Origin: a virus
Virus record (IMG/VR): IMGVR_UViG_3300033141_001044
Span: 1-32,497 of that record
Length of the DNA stretch: 32,497 nucleotides
Strand: one strand, 5' to 3'
The notes beneath the pieces were generated by a model that saw nothing but the letters and a program-made list of their open reading frames with translations, was not told where the DNA came from and ran no database searches. Position numbers and translations under genes: made by a program. Every line of letters starts with the position of its first letter. The first letter of the stretch is position 1. This document shows, in pieces, positions 21,598 to 29,435 of this stretch.

Positions 21598-22173
21598 ATG
21601 TCGTTCCCGCCCCAGGGATTAGACAAGTCGGACGTCCTGGCAAACCAGTCAACCTTGTTGACCAGGTTGTCGGCGGCCCGCGCTGGTTATCTTGACAATA
21701 TCAACCAGGCGGGGCTTCTGGACTTGACGTCGGGACGGGTCCTTTCTATTGATGATATAGACGATGCGCTAAAACATAAAACGTATATATTTCCAGGGGA
21801 TACTTCCCTGACGTGTACGTTGACCGCGGGGCAAGCCCTGGATACCTGGTCAACCTGGGCCGAATTCATAGACAGCGCGGCCAATAACTTCAGTTCGTTA
21901 CTTGCCGTGGCTGATGGTCATATAACGGTTATTCAGCAAGAAGAAGTAAGCGACGAAAATACGCTATACCAGCTTGAAGTTTCGTACGGGGAAGACAAGA
22001 CCCACATCACTTCGCAAAGGTTCGCGGGTTCGGGCAAGTTTCAGAATCCCGACAATCACGCGCGGGTATTCTCCGGTGAAATCCCCGCGGGCGAATCCGT
22101 TTATTACCGGTTGAAAAGCAATACAGCGGTCGCAGATACCGTGTTAGTGCATATCAGATACCACACACATTAA
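21598..22173 (+). CDS. Structural protein with AARAGYLDNIN motif (first of a pair)
   Basis: A 191-residue protein starting MSFPPQGLDKSDVLANQSTL and containing LLTRLSAARAGYLDNIN, a helical motif seen repeatedly in phage structural proteins. A beta-rich C-terminal domain follows (LYQLEVSYGEDKTHITSQRF). The gene at 22189 starts the same way and has the same motif, so the two share an N-terminal anchoring module with different C-terminal domains. GGGGGG precedes the start. Confidence 0.78.
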   Translation: MSFPPQGLDKSDVLANQSTLLTRLSAARAGYLDNINQAGLLDLTSGRVLSIDDIDDALKHKTYIFPGDTSLTCTLTAGQALDTWSTWAEFIDSAANNFSSLLAVADGHITVIQQEEVSDENTLYQLEVSYGEDKTHITSQRFAGSGKFQNPDNHARVFSGEIPAGESVYYRLKSNTAVADTVLVHIRYHTH

Positions 22174-22188
22174 AAGGGGGAAAGTAAA

Positions 22189-22914
22189 ATGAGTTATCCG
22201 CCACAAGGAAACAAAGCTGACGTCGCCGATATTGAAACCGACGTTGACACGCTATTGACCAGGATTACGGCCGCCCGCGCTGGTTACCTGGAAAACATCA
22301 ACAACGTGACACTGAAGACAATGGAAGCTATGCGCGGGACCGATAGCGCGGCCCTGGCGTCTTCCTGGACTGCTGGCCTGGCGACGGCCCTGGGTAATTA
22401 CGACGCGACACGCGCTGGTTACCTGGACGCTTTGAATCGGGACCGTCCTTCAATGCTTTTCCCGTCGGCCATTCCGAAGGCAATTATCGCCGTTCCAGCG
22501 GTCGCCGCGGACCTGGCATTCCCCGACATTGTAATCGCGGGACTTCCTTCAGGGATTACTATTGCGCGGGCGGACCTGGTCCTGGTAATCGGGGGCTTAT
22601 TCGATACGTCGGCCGCTGAAAACCAAATCGCCGCCGCCGCAAAGACGCTTCGCGTGAAGCTTTCGACGGGGGCCTGGGGAACGGACGACATTGTCGCATT
22701 GACCTTCGTCCAGAATTCGCTTCAGGTTGACGCCGACGCTTATCGCGGCGGGACCGTACTATTCGGCGCGACTGACATTAAGTCGGTGATAACGGCCAAC
22801 GGGACATATAACTTCAGTTCAGAAGAAACCGAACGAAGCGAAGGGGTTATCGCAACCGGCGCAAGCCTGGAACTTCTGGACGTGTCCGTTATAATCCGCG
22901 TTTGGTTCAACTAA
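22189..22914 (+). CDS. Structural protein with AARAGYLENIN motif (second of a pair)
   Basis: A 241-residue protein starting MSYPPQGNKADV, with LLTRITAARAGYLENIN (residues 22-38) and a second, weaker copy (ATRAGYLDALN, residues 65-75). The rest is beta-rich (ARADLVLVIGGLF) and resembles a small surface domain. It is paralogous at the N-terminus to the gene at 21598. It is probably a trimeric virion-surface or fibre-like protein. AAAAGGGGG lies eight bases before the ATG. Confidence 0.78.
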   Translation: MSYPPQGNKADVADIETDVDTLLTRITAARAGYLENINNVTLKTMEAMRGTDSAALASSWTAGLATALGNYDATRAGYLDALNRDRPSMLFPSAIPKAIIAVPAVAADLAFPDIVIAGLPSGITIARADLVLVIGGLFDTSAAENQIAAAAKTLRVKLSTGAWGTDDIVALTFVQNSLQVDADAYRGGTVLFGATDIKSVITANGTYNFSSEETERSEGVIATGASLELLDVSVIIRVWFN

Positions 22915-22926
22915 GGGGGTAAAAGA

Positions 22927-23433
22927 ATGGAGACTGAAGAACAGCTAGTCTATGATTCAAGGGGCATTCTTTACGCTGGTCAATACTACCGACAAGGACA
23001 AAAGCTAACTATACCCAATAGGACAATAGCCAGGATTGGCTTTTGGTTGGATAAAGTCGGTTCCCCAACTGGCAATATTCTTTATGCATTGCGTAAGGTT
23101 AGCGACGACAGCCTCATATATTCTCAAGTCCTATGTGATGCCGCCGCCCTTGAAACAGAAGCCACATATGAGGAACTGGTTTTAGATACTCCCCAACTTA
23201 TCAATGAAGAAGTGCGCATGTACGTTGAATTCAACGGCGGGGGTTCAAGTGATAATGTCGGAGCGTACTTTAATAACAGTGATACCAAAGCTAGTGAAAT
23301 AAAAAGTGCCTATAAAACAAGTTGGGCGGATATAGCCAGTCAAGATATAGCTTATATATACACTTACGGCGAAGAAGCCGCCGGTGGGGACGGTGGACAA
23401 GCGAGCTTGCTTGTCGCCCAGGGGTTGATTTAA
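22927..23433 (+). CDS. Beta-sandwich surface protein, foreign codon usage
   Basis: A 168-residue protein with a jelly-roll or carbohydrate-binding look (IARIGFWLDKVGSPTGNILY, then ALRKVSDDSLIYSQVL). Its DNA is more AT-rich and uses codons avoided elsewhere (GAG, CTC, AGT, CCA), yet its ribosome site is the phage's usual AAGGGGG. That points to a recent transfer of the coding part behind a resident start signal. The last 40 bases return to phage-like composition. It is probably a virion-surface glycan-binding module; exact function unknown. Confidence 0.75.
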   Translation: METEEQLVYDSRGILYAGQYYRQGQKLTIPNRTIARIGFWLDKVGSPTGNILYALRKVSDDSLIYSQVLCDAAALETEATYEELVLDTPQLINEEVRMYVEFNGGGSSDNVGAYFNNSDTKASEIKSAYKTSWADIASQDIAYIYTYGEEAAGGDGGQASLLVAQGLI

Positions 23434-23448
23434 CGAAAGGGGGAAATT

Positions 23449-23961
23449 ATGACAGTTAGCGCGAATACCTACGCGGACCACGAAGACGTCGAACGGCTTA
23501 TCGGCGATATAGTCGAATCCCGCACATTCACGGAAACAACCGTCCCGACCCTGGACCAGGTCGAAGCGGAACTGGACAACGCCGCTTTTGACTTGAATCG
23601 GGAACTGGACCAGGTCGGATATACCGTCCCCGTATCCGAAACCGATTACGCGACAGCCTATGGCTACCTGAAGGCGGCCAATGCTTACGGGGCGGCCGCG
23701 GTCCTATTGTCCACGGTCCCGTCGGAAGGATTCGACCCCGTCGAAGAAGTCGAAACGCCTGGCATTACCAGGGCCCAAACATACGCGAACAAATTCAAGT
23801 CCGCATTGAAGGCAATCAAGGACAACCGGCTTCGCGCTGGTCGCCGGTCCCGACGCCTGGCCAAACTATACGCTGGCGCGGCCCAGGACGACGCGGGGAA
23901 CGAAACGAACCCGATATTTAACAGGGGAATGGACGATTATCCTGGAAGGCGGAATATATAA
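23449..23961 (+). CDS. Head-tail connector protein candidate (gp6/DUF1320-like)
   Basis: A 170-residue, mainly helical protein starting TYADHEDVERLIGDIVESR. This layout (short N-terminal helix, a linker with VPTLDQVEAELDNAAFDLN, and helices with YLKAANAYGAAAVLL) is that of connector adaptor proteins that bind below the portal. A basic C-terminus (RLRAGRRSRRLAKL) follows. It is followed by tail-terminator- and gp10-like genes, the standard order. Confidence 0.75.
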   Translation: MTVSANTYADHEDVERLIGDIVESRTFTETTVPTLDQVEAELDNAAFDLNRELDQVGYTVPVSETDYATAYGYLKAANAYGAAAVLLSTVPSEGFDPVEEVETPGITRAQTYANKFKSALKAIKDNRLRAGRRSRRLAKLYAGAAQDDAGNETNPIFNRGMDDYPGRRNI

Positions 23962-24404
23962 TGTCAAGTCAACGAACGATTGAAGACGCTATCGTCGCGA
24001 CGGTCACGCTACACGCTGACTTTAACGACAACAATGTCTTCATTTATGACAAACGGGCCCTGGGGAAAGGGCTTTCCCGCCTGGTCATTGTGTCGTATTC
24101 TACGCATAGGCGGGAAGGATTGACCCTTCAGATTGAACGCCGGATATGGTCCTTCAACGTGGACGTCCTGGTCCCCTGGCGGGGGGAACTAGCGGACATG
24201 GACAAGTCCGTCGGGACCGAAACGCAGAAGGTTATTGATACCCTGGCGAAATATCCGCGCTTGAACGCGACCACTGACATTCAACGAACGGATATGACCG
24301 CTTCGAACACGACCGACGTATTAACGGAAAGGAAGGGTTCATATCGCGGACGCCGTCATGTCCTGGAAGTCCGCGAAATATACAATCCTTCAAGGGCCGA
24401 ATAA
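23961..24404 (+). CDS. Tail terminator / minor tail protein candidate
   Basis: A 147-residue alpha/beta protein (TIEDAIVATVTLHADFNDNN; RRIWSFNVDVLVPWRGELAD; HVLEVREIYNPSRAE). The strand order and length match phage tail terminator or tail completion proteins, and the gene order (connector, this gene, gp10-like, tail tube) supports it. It shares one base with each neighbour. No direct motif proves it. Confidence 0.62.
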   Translation: MSSQRTIEDAIVATVTLHADFNDNNVFIYDKRALGKGLSRLVIVSYSTHRREGLTLQIERRIWSFNVDVLVPWRGELADMDKSVGTETQKVIDTLAKYPRLNATTDIQRTDMTASNTTDVLTERKGSYRGRRHVLEVREIYNPSRAE

Positions 24405-24904
24405 TGCCAGCAAGCGAATTTGAATATAGTGAATTTGCCGCCTTCAACCAGCGAATCAACAAAGCGGGGACCACAGTCACCCGAATTACTTTGAACGAAG
24501 GACTTCGAAAACTTGGAAAGCTTTTCGTACCTGCGACGGGGACGGGGCCCCTGGCGGCCGCAACCCCTAAAGTAACAGGAAAACTTGCCAGGTCAACCGT
24601 CTTCCAGATTATCGGCGGGGCCATGAACCAGGCCCTTGAAATACGCCAGGCGGCGAAGTCGCCTGAAGGCGTTTATTATGGTTATATCGTCCGCGAAGGA
24701 AGAAAGGCCGTCCACGCGGTCAATGCAAAGTATCTTCACTTTTTCATTGGGGGCCAGGAATTCTTCAGGAAATCAGTCAAAGCCGCCGCCCCGAACCCGT
24801 ATCACCGGCGGGTCATGGCCCAACTTATGCCACAAATTCAGAAGATTGTAAACGACATGGGAGAAAAGGTCGGGGCCTATATAAGCGGACGGGATTATAC
24901 TTAA
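24404..24904 (+). CDS. HK97 gp10-like head-tail joining protein candidate
   Basis: A 166-residue protein. Residues 35-130 show the gp10 pattern: an N-terminal helix (LNEGLRKLGKLFVP), a VTGKLARSTVFQII turn-strand, YYGYIVREGRK and KAAAPNPYHRRVMAQLMP. This family sits at the head-tail interface. It lies just before the tail-tube gene, consistent with that. The overlap with the previous gene is one base. Confidence 0.75.
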   Translation: MPASEFEYSEFAAFNQRINKAGTTVTRITLNEGLRKLGKLFVPATGTGPLAAATPKVTGKLARSTVFQIIGGAMNQALEIRQAAKSPEGVYYGYIVREGRKAVHAVNAKYLHFFIGGQEFFRKSVKAAAPNPYHRRVMAQLMPQIQKIVNDMGEKVGAYISGRDYT

Positions 24905-24919
24905 AAAGGGGGAAATCAA

Positions 24920-25351
24920 ATGCAACCATTCGACAGTCAACAATCAATATTCCAAATTACGGATACAGAGGGGACACTTCGGGACATAACCCCGTATATT
25001 ATTTCGGTTGACGGGCTTCCTGGCCCGCGGGAACTGGCCGAAGCGACGACCCTAAATTCCAGCGGCCGGAATTGGTATCCGACACTTGAAAACGGGAAGA
25101 TTGCCTTGGAATTGCTTTGGTCGGACGACGCCGACGTCGGTTCCGATACGGTCCTGGGTCCCCTTCGAACGCATAGCGCGAAGGTCGCCTTTGACTACGG
25201 TCCAGAAGGGAAGGCGGCGGGCGACGTAAAATATAGCGGTTCGGCCTGGGTATCCGATTATCGTATCCTTTCCAGGGTTGGGGACCTGGTCAAGGCTCGT
25301 TGCGATTTAAGCGTTGACGGCGTCATTACCCGCGGAACCTATTCAGAATAA
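24920..25351 (+). CDS. Major tail (tube) protein candidate
   Basis: A 143-residue beta protein. The start QQSIFQITDTEGTLRDITPY, then ELAEATTLNSSGRNWYPTLE and a strand-rich C-terminus resemble siphovirus tube proteins (ITDxSGTxxDIT, central loop, GxxTxGTY end). AAAAAGGGGG precedes the ATG. The tail chaperone pair follows directly, the canonical order. Confidence 0.8.
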   Translation: MQPFDSQQSIFQITDTEGTLRDITPYIISVDGLPGPRELAEATTLNSSGRNWYPTLENGKIALELLWSDDADVGSDTVLGPLRTHSAKVAFDYGPEGKAAGDVKYSGSAWVSDYRILSRVGDLVKARCDLSVDGVITRGTYSE

Positions 25352-25386
25352 AAGCCCGTATTGACAAAAACCGAAAGGGGGAAGAC

Positions 25387-25812
25387 ATGACATTCGAACC
25401 GAAAACAATCAAGATAGAACTGGACGGGGGCGAAGGATTCGGGCCTTTCAAGAAGGCGAACTTCGTCGTTCTATATCAGGAACTTCGACACGGAACCCAA
25501 AGGCGCGTTAATGCAATGACGCGTCCTTTGCTCAATTTCGGCGGCCCGTCCCCAAAACTGGTTATGGACCAGGAAGAAGGCAATTCGAAGATTGAAGGCG
25601 CGAACAAGGTTGACATTGACCTGGCGAAGATAGACTTCGACGCCGTCAATGATACAATCATAGTCGGCCAGGTCGCGGAATGGTCCTTCGGTCCAGTGAA
25701 CCAGGACACACTTGACGGCCTTCCTGAAAGCCTTCGGGGGGCAATAGTCGCGAAGTGTAATGAACTATACGGGGGCAAGGGCCCTTTAGCAGAAGGCGGC
25801 GTCGGGAACTAG
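25387..25812 (+). CDS. Tail assembly chaperone, upstream frame (lambda G-like)
   Basis: A 141-residue alpha/beta protein before the tape measure. It ends with the Gly-rich tail GGKGPLAEGGVGN. A slippery heptamer, CCCTTTA (25782-25788), is in the correct frame (C CCT TTA) near the 3' end. A -1 slip would join it to the frame ending at 26009, giving about 207 residues. Tail chaperones G and G-T are made this way in lambda and most siphoviruses. The start follows GAAAGGGGG. Confidence 0.85.
   Translation: MTFEPKTIKIELDGGEGFGPFKKANFVVLYQELRHGTQRRVNAMTRPLLNFGGPSPKLVMDQEEGNSKIEGANKVDIDLAKIDFDAVNDTIIVGQVAEWSFGPVNQDTLDGLPESLRGAIVAKCNELYGGKGPLAEGGVGN
25782..25788 (+). promoter_or_regulatory. -1 ribosomal frameshift site
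   Basis: Heptamer C CCT TTA (X XXY YYZ form), placed 24 bases before the stop of the upstream frame. After a -1 slip the frame reads AGC AGA AGG CGG and stays open to 26009. A downstream G-rich stretch (GGCGGCGTCGGG) could add a pause. Confidence 0.8.
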
Positions 25813-26009
25813 GGGAAGGACTTTTCCTTTCCTTTGAAATGCCGAACCGATACCCGTTGCCGCCTGATATGGAAGAAGCAATGTTAATAACTGAAATCGG
25901 ATTCCCGCCTCAGGTCATTGACGAAATGGACCAGGGCACACTTGAACGAATGCTGGTTTATAAGGGCGTGAAGAACGTCGCCCAATATGGCGGTGACTGG
26001 CAACCATAA
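25788..26009 (+). CDS. Tail assembly chaperone, frameshift extension (lambda T-like)
   Basis: About 73 codons of the -1 frame, reached by slippage at 25782-25788. From the ATG at 25839 onward it reads MPNRYPLPPDMEEAMLITEI, then FPPQVIDEMDQGTLERMLVY; the second half is helical. It could be made independently from 25839, but there is no G-run ribosome site there, so the fusion is the likelier product. The extension is typical in size for T parts of G-T proteins. Confidence 0.8.
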   Translation, partial: SRRRRRELGEGLFLSFEMPNRYPLPPDMEEAMLITEIGFPPQVIDEMDQGTLERMLVYKGVKNVAQYGGDWQP

Positions 26010-26021
26010 GGGGGTTATATT

Positions 26022-26567
26022 ATGGCGAATGAAGCGGCCGTCACGGTCGTTATGAGAATGAAGGACGAAGCTTCGGCGGGAATGCAACAGTTCGGGCAAA
26101 CGACCCAACAGACGGAAATCCAGGCCCTTCAGTTAAACGCCGCATTAACGGCAATGGGAAGCGCATTCACGGCCGTTGGTTCCCTGGTCGGGCAACTTGA
26201 AAACCCGCTGGCGAAGACGGCTTCAACGTTCCTTATGACTGGCGGGGCGATACTTTCAACCGTCGCCGCTATTGGGACTATGCTTCCGTATATTCGGACC
26301 CTTATCACTTCACTTCGGGCCCTGGCGATAACTCAAACCCTGGTCGCCGCCCTTTCGGGTCCCGTCGGTTGGGGTAGACTGGCGATAGGGCTTGGAATAG
26401 CGGCGGGGGCGACCGCGGGGATTGTCGCCGCGACGGGCGGATTCGGCGGGGGTGGTCAAACGGTGAATATAAATACTCAAGCTTTCATGGGTTCACAGTC
26501 CGACGCCAGGCAGTTCGCGGGCAAAGTTCAACGCTTCAATCGTGAAAGCGAAAGGATTGGTAGATAA
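26022..26567 (+). CDS. Short tape-measure-like protein
   Basis: A 181-residue protein just after the tail chaperones. An N-terminal segment (EAAVTVVMRMKDEASAGMQQ) is typical of tape measures, followed by two hydrophobic stretches (about residues 65-115 and 118-140) and a Gly-rich tail. It is very short for a tape measure, which often exceeds 600 residues. At about 0.15 nm per residue it would set a tail of only some 27 nm. It could also be a remnant. AAGGGGG marks the ATG, and one base overlaps the next gene. Confidence 0.68.
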   Translation: MANEAAVTVVMRMKDEASAGMQQFGQTTQQTEIQALQLNAALTAMGSAFTAVGSLVGQLENPLAKTASTFLMTGGAILSTVAAIGTMLPYIRTLITSLRALAITQTLVAALSGPVGWGRLAIGLGIAAGATAGIVAATGGFGGGGQTVNINTQAFMGSQSDARQFAGKVQRFNRESERIGR

Positions 26568-28963
26568 TGGCATGGATTGCAGAAGCTAACGACCCCGAAG
26601 TTTGGGACAATCACAGCTTTTCTTCAATAGTTTGGAATTACAGCGAAGAATACTATTACACCTATGTTGGCGGTATAACGGCCGTAGAATTCTACCATTA
26701 CAATATAACCGATAACATCTGGACGAAGAAGGCAACGCCGCCCGCATACTTATATCAAGGACTTGCATTGAACCCCTCAAAAACAAAAGTTTGTGGACGC
26801 ACAACCAACAGTCAATATTTATATATTTACGACATTGACGGAAATTCCTGGACAACTTCAGCGGTCGTTCCCGATGCTTACACGATGAATTCGCACGTTT
26901 GGGCCACCGCCGACGCTATTTGGTGCAATGTTCGGAAGTATGTTAGTTCAAAATGGCGCGTAAGATTTATGAAATACACGCCTTCGACCGATAGTTGGAC
27001 GTCATATTCAAATTATATGCTTCCTGTTACAAATACATTTCCTAGTTCTTGCGTTAGCATAAGCGGGGACATTCTATATTCCGGAAGTAGCGGCGTGGCG
27101 TCAATTAAATATACAATTTCGACCGATACTTATTCAGCGGGGACTTCGCTTGCGTCGGCTTATTATTTCGCATGGACTTGCGACCGAAATCGTCTTTGGT
27201 TCGGCCCCAGGCGGACAACTCCTGCTCAACACGCCACATTAACCCGCTGGTTAAACCCCGACAATGGAGTGCTGGAAGCGATTGTCTTCACCGAAAAGGA
27301 CGACGCAAATCGGCCGTCGAATATGTCCGCGGGAATTAGCGAAACTCACGACATGGCCATTACGAACCATGATATGTCAACACAACCGAATTGTTGGTCG
27401 GAAAACGTTGGGGGGCCCCCCCCCGTCCAGTCAATACTTACAGTTAAAATCGGCGAAGTTGATTTATCCGATTATATCCTGGGCATTCATATAGAACGCG
27501 GGGAAGATAGCGAACTGGCCGAAGCGACGACAGGGTCTTGTCAATTGATATGCGATAATCACGAAGGCGACTTTTCCCCTGAAAACGTAGACGGAGAATT
27601 TTACCCCGACCTTCAATTGGGTTCCGTGGTCAAAGTGTACGAAACTTTCGAAGGAACCGCCCGCTATTTATTCACCGGCCGGATTGACGCTATTGACCCG
27701 CGGGCGGAACCGACAAGCCCTTATGCTTATATATCCGTTCTTGACGGAATGGACGACATGGCGGGGACTGAAATTTCGACCGTCCTTCGAACTGATACCG
27801 ACAGCGGGACATTGGTTGACGACATACTTGACGCCGTTGGTTGGGACGAAGACGCCCGCGATATTGACACGGGAAGCGACGTTCTTCAATTGGCCTGGTT
27901 CCATAAGATTGACGCCCTGGAAGCAATTCATATCTTGGAAAGGGTCGAACATGGCCGCTTCTTCATATCGCCGACAGGCGTCGCGACCTGGCATAATCGC
28001 CACCACAGAATTACAGGCGCGGGCCTGGTATCACAGTTCGACGTCGCGGAAACTTCGGTCGAACTTGATTATGAATACAATAAGCGGGACATTCGGAACG
28101 AAATCAATCTTCGCGGCCGCCGTTATTATTCAGGCGGCGGGGCCACCTTGTTTTCAGGTTATGACCTGGCAACTATTGACAGCGACTTGATATGGTCGGC
28201 CCATGCTGGCGACGCGGGGGCCCCGTATATCCCTCAACAAACGTCCTTGACACTTTGGGCCGATATGAACGCGCCAATGGCCTCTTATGACGAACTAGAA
28301 ACCGACATACACTGGAACGCTAACACGGCGGCCGATAAAACTGGCGTTGATATAACCGCCGACATTGACCTGGTTCAAACGCAATATGGCCAGTCGGTCA
28401 AACTGGTCTTCACAAATAACGGGACGGTCGGGGCTTATCTGGTCGAACCCGACAGCGCGCCATTGGGCGCGCCGGAAGACCGAACCGTCCTGGTATATGG
28501 AACGCTTTACGGGGAAGACGTCATGGGGATTACAGAAGCCGACGCGACCAGTCAAACGGCATACGGAAAACGGTCGCTTAACATGGACTTGCCTTTCAAG
28601 TCGAACCCAAACGATATATTATCAATGGCCCAATATTTGAAGGCGAAATATAAAGACCCCGTTCCCAGGGCCGTTTCGGTCACAATGGCGCAAAGGACGG
28701 GCTGGCCGAATACTACAATCAAAGTACAATGCCTGACGCGCGAAATAAGCGACCGAATAACAGTCGCGTCTTCCAGGTTAGGCTTCGACCAGGACTTCTA
28801 TATCAACAAAATTGTCCAGGACTTCGCTTTTAACGAAGGTCGCTTCATGGCAAATACTACATGGTATATTGAACGGGCAATCGGAAACATTGACGAACTA
28901 TTCTGGATATTGGGCGAAGCCGGATTTTCAGAAGTGGGCGAAACGACTTATATCGGATTTTAA
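26567..28963 (+). CDS. Kelch-like propeller fused to a tail hub/baseplate protein
   Basis: A 798-residue protein. Residues 1-280 contain at least four Kelch-like repeats (YHYNITDNIWTKK, YIYDIDGNSWTTS, MKYTPSTDSWTSY, IKYTISTDTYSAG), a likely beta-propeller. Residues 285-798 look like a siphovirus tail hub or Tal-type protein (LTVKIGEVDLSDYILGIHIE, FTGRIDAIDP, AISYVTMAQ-type strands, DQDFYINKIVQDFAFNEGRF). The join is coded by a G6-C9 run (27410-27424). The N-terminal half is more AT-rich. The propeller probably binds a host surface component, while the C-terminal part anchors to the tail tip. Confidence 0.78.
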   Translation: MAWIAEANDPEVWDNHSFSSIVWNYSEEYYYTYVGGITAVEFYHYNITDNIWTKKATPPAYLYQGLALNPSKTKVCGRTTNSQYLYIYDIDGNSWTTSAVVPDAYTMNSHVWATADAIWCNVRKYVSSKWRVRFMKYTPSTDSWTSYSNYMLPVTNTFPSSCVSISGDILYSGSSGVASIKYTISTDTYSAGTSLASAYYFAWTCDRNRLWFGPRRTTPAQHATLTRWLNPDNGVLEAIVFTEKDDANRPSNMSAGISETHDMAITNHDMSTQPNCWSENVGGPPPVQSILTVKIGEVDLSDYILGIHIERGEDSELAEATTGSCQLICDNHEGDFSPENVDGEFYPDLQLGSVVKVYETFEGTARYLFTGRIDAIDPRAEPTSPYAYISVLDGMDDMAGTEISTVLRTDTDSGTLVDDILDAVGWDEDARDIDTGSDVLQLAWFHKIDALEAIHILERVEHGRFFISPTGVATWHNRHHRITGAGLVSQFDVAETSVELDYEYNKRDIRNEINLRGRRYYSGGGATLFSGYDLATIDSDLIWSAHAGDAGAPYIPQQTSLTLWADMNAPMASYDELETDIHWNANTAADKTGVDITADIDLVQTQYGQSVKLVFTNNGTVGAYLVEPDSAPLGAPEDRTVLVYGTLYGEDVMGITEADATSQTAYGKRSLNMDLPFKSNPNDILSMAQYLKAKYKDPVPRAVSVTMAQRTGWPNTTIKVQCLTREISDRITVASSRLGFDQDFYINKIVQDFAFNEGRFMANTTWYIERAIGNIDELFWILGEAGFSEVGETTYIGF
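27410..27424. repeat. G6C9 homopolymer tract at the domain junction
   Basis: Six G (27410-27415) followed by nine C (27416-27424) encode GGPPP between the propeller and the tail-hub domains. Runs of this kind slip in replication and sequencing, so the frame across this junction could vary. Confidence 0.85.
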
Positions 28964-28982
28964 CCGAAAGGGGGAAATTATT

Positions 28983-29435
28983 ATGAGTGAACTTATTACG
29001 GCGAATACATGGTTCGCGAATATGTCCACCCGCCCAGGGCCGAAGATTATGACCTGGGCCGACTGGCGCAAGTATCGCCTGGGAAGGCTTCGGGAACGCT
29101 TTCACATACCGGACGCCGGAATGGACAATGACATGGAACCAGTCAAGGCATTCGTCAACAAGGGACGCTGGATTGTTGTATGTCCGCATTGCGGCGGCGG
29201 TGAATATGCCTGGGAAGAAGGTTATTATTTTTGTTGCTCATGCCTGAATTCTTACATGAAGCATAAATTCCGCCGCCTGGTCTTCCCGAAGGAACGGTCT
29301 AAAATCGAAGCGTTGCTTTCCGTCCGGCCCTTGGGGAATAGGAACTGGACCATGAAGGAAACCGTCACGGACCTTACACGCGAAAACAAAATACACGCCG
29401 CCGAACTCTTGACGGCGGAAGGGGGGATTGAATAA
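28983..29435 (+). CDS. Zinc-ribbon tail-region protein
   Basis: A 150-residue protein starting at 28983 (AAAGGGGG upstream); reading from 28812 would lie inside the previous gene. Residues 67-89 hold CPHCGGGEYAWEEGYYFC followed by CSC, a zinc ribbon. The surrounding helices (WADWRKYRLGRLRERFHIP) are basic. It is probably a minor tail or assembly protein; no family recognised. Confidence 0.78.
   Translation: MSELITANTWFANMSTRPGPKIMTWADWRKYRLGRLRERFHIPDAGMDNDMEPVKAFVNKGRWIVVCPHCGGGEYAWEEGYYFCCSCLNSYMKHKFRRLVFPKERSKIEALLSVRPLGNRNWTMKETVTDLTRENKIHAAELLTAEGGIE

Noticed and set aside
24920-25351. Possible endolysin in the tail region
   Set aside because: No amidase, lysozyme or peptidase motif is visible; strand pattern and position fit a tail-tube protein.
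25653-25661. TGATACAAT inside the tail chaperone gene as a further operator
   Set aside because: The left arm and centre do not match the 21-bp palindrome; a nine-base match is expected by chance or codon use.
28812-28982. Longer reading of the zinc-ribbon protein from 28812
   Set aside because: It lies inside the tail-hub gene; the ATG at 28983 has AAAGGGGG at the right distance.
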